The notes under the pieces are model-generated. The model had not been told where the DNA came from. It saw nothing but the letters and a program-made list of their open reading frames with translations, and searched no databases. Position numbers and translations under genes: made by a program. A stretch of DNA of 7,670 bases from Eubacterium sp. (GTDB lineage: Bacteria > Bacillota > Clostridia > Oscillospirales > Acutalibacteraceae): assembly GCA_017543725.1 (NCBI GenBank), contig JAFYFO010000096.1, forward strand, positions 1 through 7,670. The letters run 5' to 3'. Numbering within the stretch: position 1 is the stretch's first letter; every line of letters begins with the position of its first letter. Below, piece after piece: positions 4,211 to 7,670 of the stretch.

Positions 4211-7200
4211 GTGAAAAAAATCACCAAAAAATTTTTAGCGATTTTTCTTTCTGTTTTGATGGCGGTTTGCGCGGTTTCAATGCCTGTTTCGGCTGTTGAT
4301 TTTGCAAACTCCAAAAGCAGACAGAAAAAGAATTACGTTGAGGGCGAAGTTATTGCCGTTTTAAAGGAAAATGCTCCGCAAACTCTGCTTTCCGCTAAAA
4401 AAACCGCGGGAAATTTCGGTAACGGAATTGCTATGAACGATAGTTTCACTATCAGCGGAAAAAGCGGAAAAATCAGAGCGGTTGCTCTTAAATCAACAAC
4501 CAAAACAACGGTGGTAATTATTAAGGAACTCAAAAAGAATTCCGCCGTTAAATATGCTTTTCCGAACTATAAAAAGAAGGCAAGCGATATATCGGATGAT
4601 GAATATTCCTCGCATCTGTGGGCGCTTAATAACGTCGGTCAGAACAAGGGAACGGCTGGGCTTGATATTAATCCCGAGGAACTTTGGGAAAAGGCCTCCT
4701 CTTCCGAAAAAGAGAAAGTTGTTGCAGTTGTTGATACCGGAGTTGATTTTACTCACGAGGATATAAAAGACGTTCTCTGGGAAAATCCCCACGGCTCAAA
4801 ACTGCTCGGGCGCCACGGATATGATTTCACCTACACGACTAAGGACCGTTCTCCCCTTGATGATAACGGTCACGGAACTCATGTTGCGGGAATTATTGCG
4901 GCTTCTGCCGATAACGAAAAGGGAATAAGCGGCGTTAACAAAGCGCAAACAAAGATTATGGCTTGCAAATTTCTTGATAGCGATGGCTACGGCGATACCG
5001 AAGCGGTTCTTGCCTGCTTTGAATATATTTCAAGAGCAATCGACCTTGGAACAAATATTGTTGCCGTTAATAACTCCTGGAGCGGACTTGGCGACCGCGC
5101 TGAGCAGAATCTATTGGATGAAATTTTCGACGCTCTTGGCGAAAAAGGCGCAATAAGCGTTGTTTCGGCAGGAAACGACCGCTATGACTTATCTGCATTA
5201 AACGACGATGAGGAGTTCTCTTTCTGGTATGATGATGAAGACGAATTTGCTATAACTCCCGCATGCTCGGAAAGCAGATACTGTCTGACGGTTGCGGCAA
5301 CCAATGAAAAGGATGAAATTGCCGATTTTTCAAACTACAGCAAGGATTATATTGATATTTCCGCACCCGGATGCGATATTCTTTCAACGGTTTCATATAA
5401 CTGCTTCAATCCGAGCATTTATACCGTTTCCAAAAAGAGCGAACTTTGCAAGGAAATCCAGGGCTTTGAGGGAAGTTTTACCCCGACGGATTTCGGTTAT
5501 CCCAATTTCTTTGAAATTGCAAAGAGCGGCGATGAACTCTATGACGTTCTTGGAAAAAATCAGGAAGTTGCAGTCTGCGGCGACGGTTTCGGTCAGAGTG
5601 ATAAGGCTTTGAAAATAACGTTTAAGGACGTTGTTGAAAATGAAGAGGATGAAGAAGAGGCTGAAAACTTCGCCCTTTATTCCTTTGAAATCCCATATAC
5701 AATAGAGGATGAAAACAAGGCTTATTCCTATAGTTTTATGATTAAGGGAAATAATAATGTTTATGGCTTGGTGGGCGATTTTCCCGCGGATTATGATATT
5801 GCAGAAAATCTTGACGACGCGGTTTTCGACAGTTATATCGATTCGAGTGCCGACGGCGGCTACTGGTCCCACCACTGCATTGATATAAATCCCTCGGAAA
5901 AGGGTTATCCGAAGAAGTTTAAGAGCAAAAACAGAAAACTTGTTTTTGTTGCCGAATCTCCAAAGACCGATTCCTTTATTGAAATAGACGACCTTGCAAT
6001 AAGCAGGCAAAATGCCGAAGAAAACTTCGGAAAATATGATTTTTATAACGGAACTTCAATGGCGGCGCCGTTTGTTACGGGTGCTGTTGCTCTCGTTTTC
6101 AATGCGTATCCTGAGGCAGATGCAGCGGAGGCTATTAATATAATTAAAAACACAGGAAGAAAATCAGCGTCACTTGAAGGCAAAACCGAAAATGCAAGGG
6201 TGCTCTCTCTTAATAACTGCGATAAGGTTCCCGCAATGATAACTTCTGCAGGATATAATTCAAAAGGCGAAATTGAAGTTAAAGGCTCGTTTAAAAATGA
6301 TATTAGTTTTAAAATCAACAAAAAAACAGTAAGTCCCGAAAGTATAACTTCATCAAAGGCTGTTTTCAAAGATAATTCGTATAACACTGAGAAAACCGTT
6401 ATAGAAGCCGAAAACGAATACGGTGCAGATAGTTTAACCCTTCTTCTTTCAAATAAACCTTCTCCGAAAAAGAGCGCAAAAGTTCTCGGAATGCCGTCAA
6501 TGGCAATGGGCTATGGCTACTATATGCCCCTTGGCGTTAAAACCGTTGTCGCAGGTGAAAAATCATATTACATAAGCGAAATGGGCGAAGTTGGCGCTCT
6601 TGAATACGATGACGTTGAAGGGGGCTATATCTTCAATGATTTTATGCCCCAGATTGATATGACGGGTCTGTTTAAAGAGCCGAAAACGGTCAGCGTTAAA
6701 GACGCTGTTTATCTTGACGGAAAGATTTATTTCACGGCGGTAAACGAGATTATGAGCAGTTACGGCGGCTTTATAATCGGCTATGAGGGCGCTTTTGCCT
6801 GCCTTGATTTAACAAGCGGAAAAACAACCGTTCTCTGCGAAACTCCCGACCCCTCGGCGCTCGGCGACTCGCTTGCGGTTTACAATGCTGAGATTTATTT
6901 AATCGGCGGCTGCAGCCGTGATAAAGCGGAGTTTTCAAACGAAATTTATGAATATAACTCTGCAAATAAGGCGTTTGATAAATGCAATTTCTCTCTTCCT
7001 GAGGGCAGAGCCTTCACAACGTTTATTCAGTATGAAAATAAATTAATCGGCGTTTGGGGCGCTGATGAAAAGGGCGAACTTCCAAAGATTATAGTTTTTG
7101 ACGGCGCTGAATTTAAGACTTCCGCGGTTAAACTTTCAAGCGATGATTACTTTGAAACGCAGCTTGATACCGAAAAAATCAATGTTTACAGCGGAAGCGC

Positions 7201-7670
7201 AGGATATTTCTCAAACGGGCTTTATCTCAACGGAGCATATATTTACGGCTTTGGCGACACCTATTATTACAATGCCGCAAAGGATAAATTATCCGCTTCA
7301 AAATATTCCTTCTCAAATGAAATCGGCAAGAATAAACTTGTTGCAACAACTCTTCCGGGCGCGTTTATCGCATATCCGATATCGGATGAGGAAGAGCCGA
7401 AACCCGTCGGCACTTCGGCGGATGATAACGGCGAAGCGTTTGCATATTGCTATGGGCTGAACACAAATTATGCGTTTCTTGACATAAGTTCTGTTGAACA
7501 CGCATATTTAACGGGTGAAATAGTTGAAAACTTTTCCTACGGCGACAGAATAAACCTGAAACTTTCCCCCGAAAAGGGCTACGTTATTAAATCAATAAGC
7601 GCAAACGGAGTTAAACTCAGCGAGAATTCAGATAAGGCTTCGTTTGTTGTTAACAGCCCTAATGTTCACA
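4211..7670 (+). CDS. Very large secreted subtilisin-like (S8) serine protease with inserted beta-sandwich domain and kelch-like propeller (3' end outside window)
   Basis: A secreted S8 endopeptidase; the frame is open from the GTG at 4211 (AGGAG eight bases upstream) to the window edge, 1153 codons without a stop. Order: signal peptide 1-28 (KKITKK, hydrophobic core, VSA cleavage); fervidolysin-like propeptide about 41-120 (YVEGEVIAVLK to VKYAFPNY); catalytic domain about 130-650. The triad is intact: Asp175 in DTGVDFTHED, His221 in GHGTHVAG, Ser616 in NGTSMAAP; oxyanion Asn322 in SAGND. About 210 residues beyond the family norm lie between APG (385-387) and GTS (614). Then come an Ig-like segment (about 673-748), a kelch-like propeller (about 755-1095, with IYLIGG near 895-899) and the start of a further module containing PEKGYVIKSISANG. 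A cell-wall anchor, if any, lies beyond the edge. Substrate unknown; role probably extracellular protein degradation or surface protein processing. It is probably its own transcription unit. Confidence 0.93.
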   Translation, partial: MKKITKKFLAIFLSVLMAVCAVSMPVSAVDFANSKSRQKKNYVEGEVIAVLKENAPQTLLSAKKTAGNFGNGIAMNDSFTISGKSGKIRAVALKSTTKTTVVIIKELKKNSAVKYAFPNYKKKASDISDDEYSSHLWALNNVGQNKGTAGLDINPEELWEKASSSEKEKVVAVVDTGVDFTHEDIKDVLWENPHGSKLLGRHGYDFTYTTKDRSPLDDNGHGTHVAGIIAASADNEKGISGVNKAQTKIMACKFLDSDGYGDTEAVLACFEYISRAIDLGTNIVAVNNSWSGLGDRAEQNLLDEIFDALGEKGAISVVSAGNDRYDLSALNDDEEFSFWYDDEDEFAITPACSESRYCLTVAATNEKDEIADFSNYSKDYIDISAPGCDILSTVSYNCFNPSIYTVSKKSELCKEIQGFEGSFTPTDFGYPNFFEIAKSGDELYDVLGKNQEVAVCGDGFGQSDKALKITFKDVVENEEDEEEAENFALYSFEIPYTIEDENKAYSYSFMIKGNNNVYGLVGDFPADYDIAENLDDAVFDSYIDSSADGGYWSHHCIDINPSEKGYPKKFKSKNRKLVFVAESPKTDSFIEIDDLAISRQNAEENFGKYDFYNGTSMAAPFVTGAVALVFNAYPEADAAEAINIIKNTGRKSASLEGKTENARVLSLNNCDKVPAMITSAGYNSKGEIEVKGSFKNDISFKINKKTVSPESITSSKAVFKDNSYNTEKTVIEAENEYGADSLTLLLSNKPSPKKSAKVLGMPSMAMGYGYYMPLGVKTVVAGEKSYYISEMGEVGALEYDDVEGGYIFNDFMPQIDMTGLFKEPKTVSVKDAVYLDGKIYFTAVNEIMSSYGGFIIGYEGAFACLDLTSGKTTVLCETPDPSALGDSLAVYNAEIYLIGGCSRDKAEFSNEIYEYNSANKAFDKCNFSLPEGRAFTTFIQYENKLIGVWGADEKGELPKIIVFDGAEFKTSAVKLSSDDYFETQLDTEKINVYSGSAGYFSNGLYLNGAYIYGFGDTYYYNAAKDKLSASKYSFSNEIGKNKLVATTLPGAFIAYPISDEEEPKPVGTSADDNGEAFAYCYGLNTNYAFLDISSVEHAYLTGEIVENFSYGDRINLKLSPEKGYVIKSISANGVKLSENSDKASFVVNSPNVH

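Noticed and set aside
5393..6010. Minus-strand frame of 205 codons inside the subtilase
   Set aside because: It lies wholly antisense to a gene with intact catalytic motifs and has no ribosome binding site or recognisable protein features. It is a shadow of the real frame.

Overview
The window looks like a low-to-moderate GC Gram-positive chromosome, most likely a gut-type clostridium of the Ruminococcaceae/Oscillospiraceae kind. The grounds are the AT-rich intergenic DNA, AGGAG-type ribosome binding sites, GTG/TTG starts, a lipoprotein with Asp-Lys-Asn-Gly-Lys repeats and Thr/Lys linker, and the proteins encoded. The species cannot be fixed from the sequence alone.

Layout. (1) Positions 1-1970, plus strand: a tightly packed housekeeping operon. 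It holds the 3' end of formate-tetrahydrofolate ligase (fhs), tsaE and tsaB (tRNA t6A modification) and rpiB (ribose-5-phosphate isomerase B). Each gene overlaps the next by 1 or 4 bases, so they are probably translationally coupled. (2) Positions 1971-2208: no protein gene. There is a near-perfect sigma-70-type promoter, a structured stretch of about 100 nt and a strong intrinsic terminator. Together they look like a stand-alone small RNA gene that I cannot assign to a known family. The terminator is symmetric and also serves the convergent gene. (3) Positions 2209-3243, minus strand: a secreted lipoprotein of unknown function. (4) Positions 3244-3508: divergent promoter region, with a five-unit 7-bp tandem repeat and alternative hairpins in the probable leader of the next gene. 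(5) Positions 3509-4036, plus strand: a small multi-span membrane protein resembling ECF-transporter substrate-binding (S) subunits, followed by a terminator. (6) From 4211 to the window edge: at least 1153 codons of a very large secreted subtilisin-family (S8) protease.

The protease is the most distinctive item. It has a signal peptide, a fervidolysin-like propeptide and an intact Asp175/His221/Ser616 triad. About 210 extra residues, apparently a beta-sandwich (jelly-roll-like) domain, sit inside the catalytic domain between the APG and GTSMAAP motifs. They are followed by an Ig-like segment, a kelch-like beta-propeller and the start of another C-terminal module.

How the genes work together: regions 1 and 2 are core metabolism and translation. 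Regions 3, 5 and 6 are all envelope or secreted functions, but each has its own promoter or terminator, so no joint pathway is evident.
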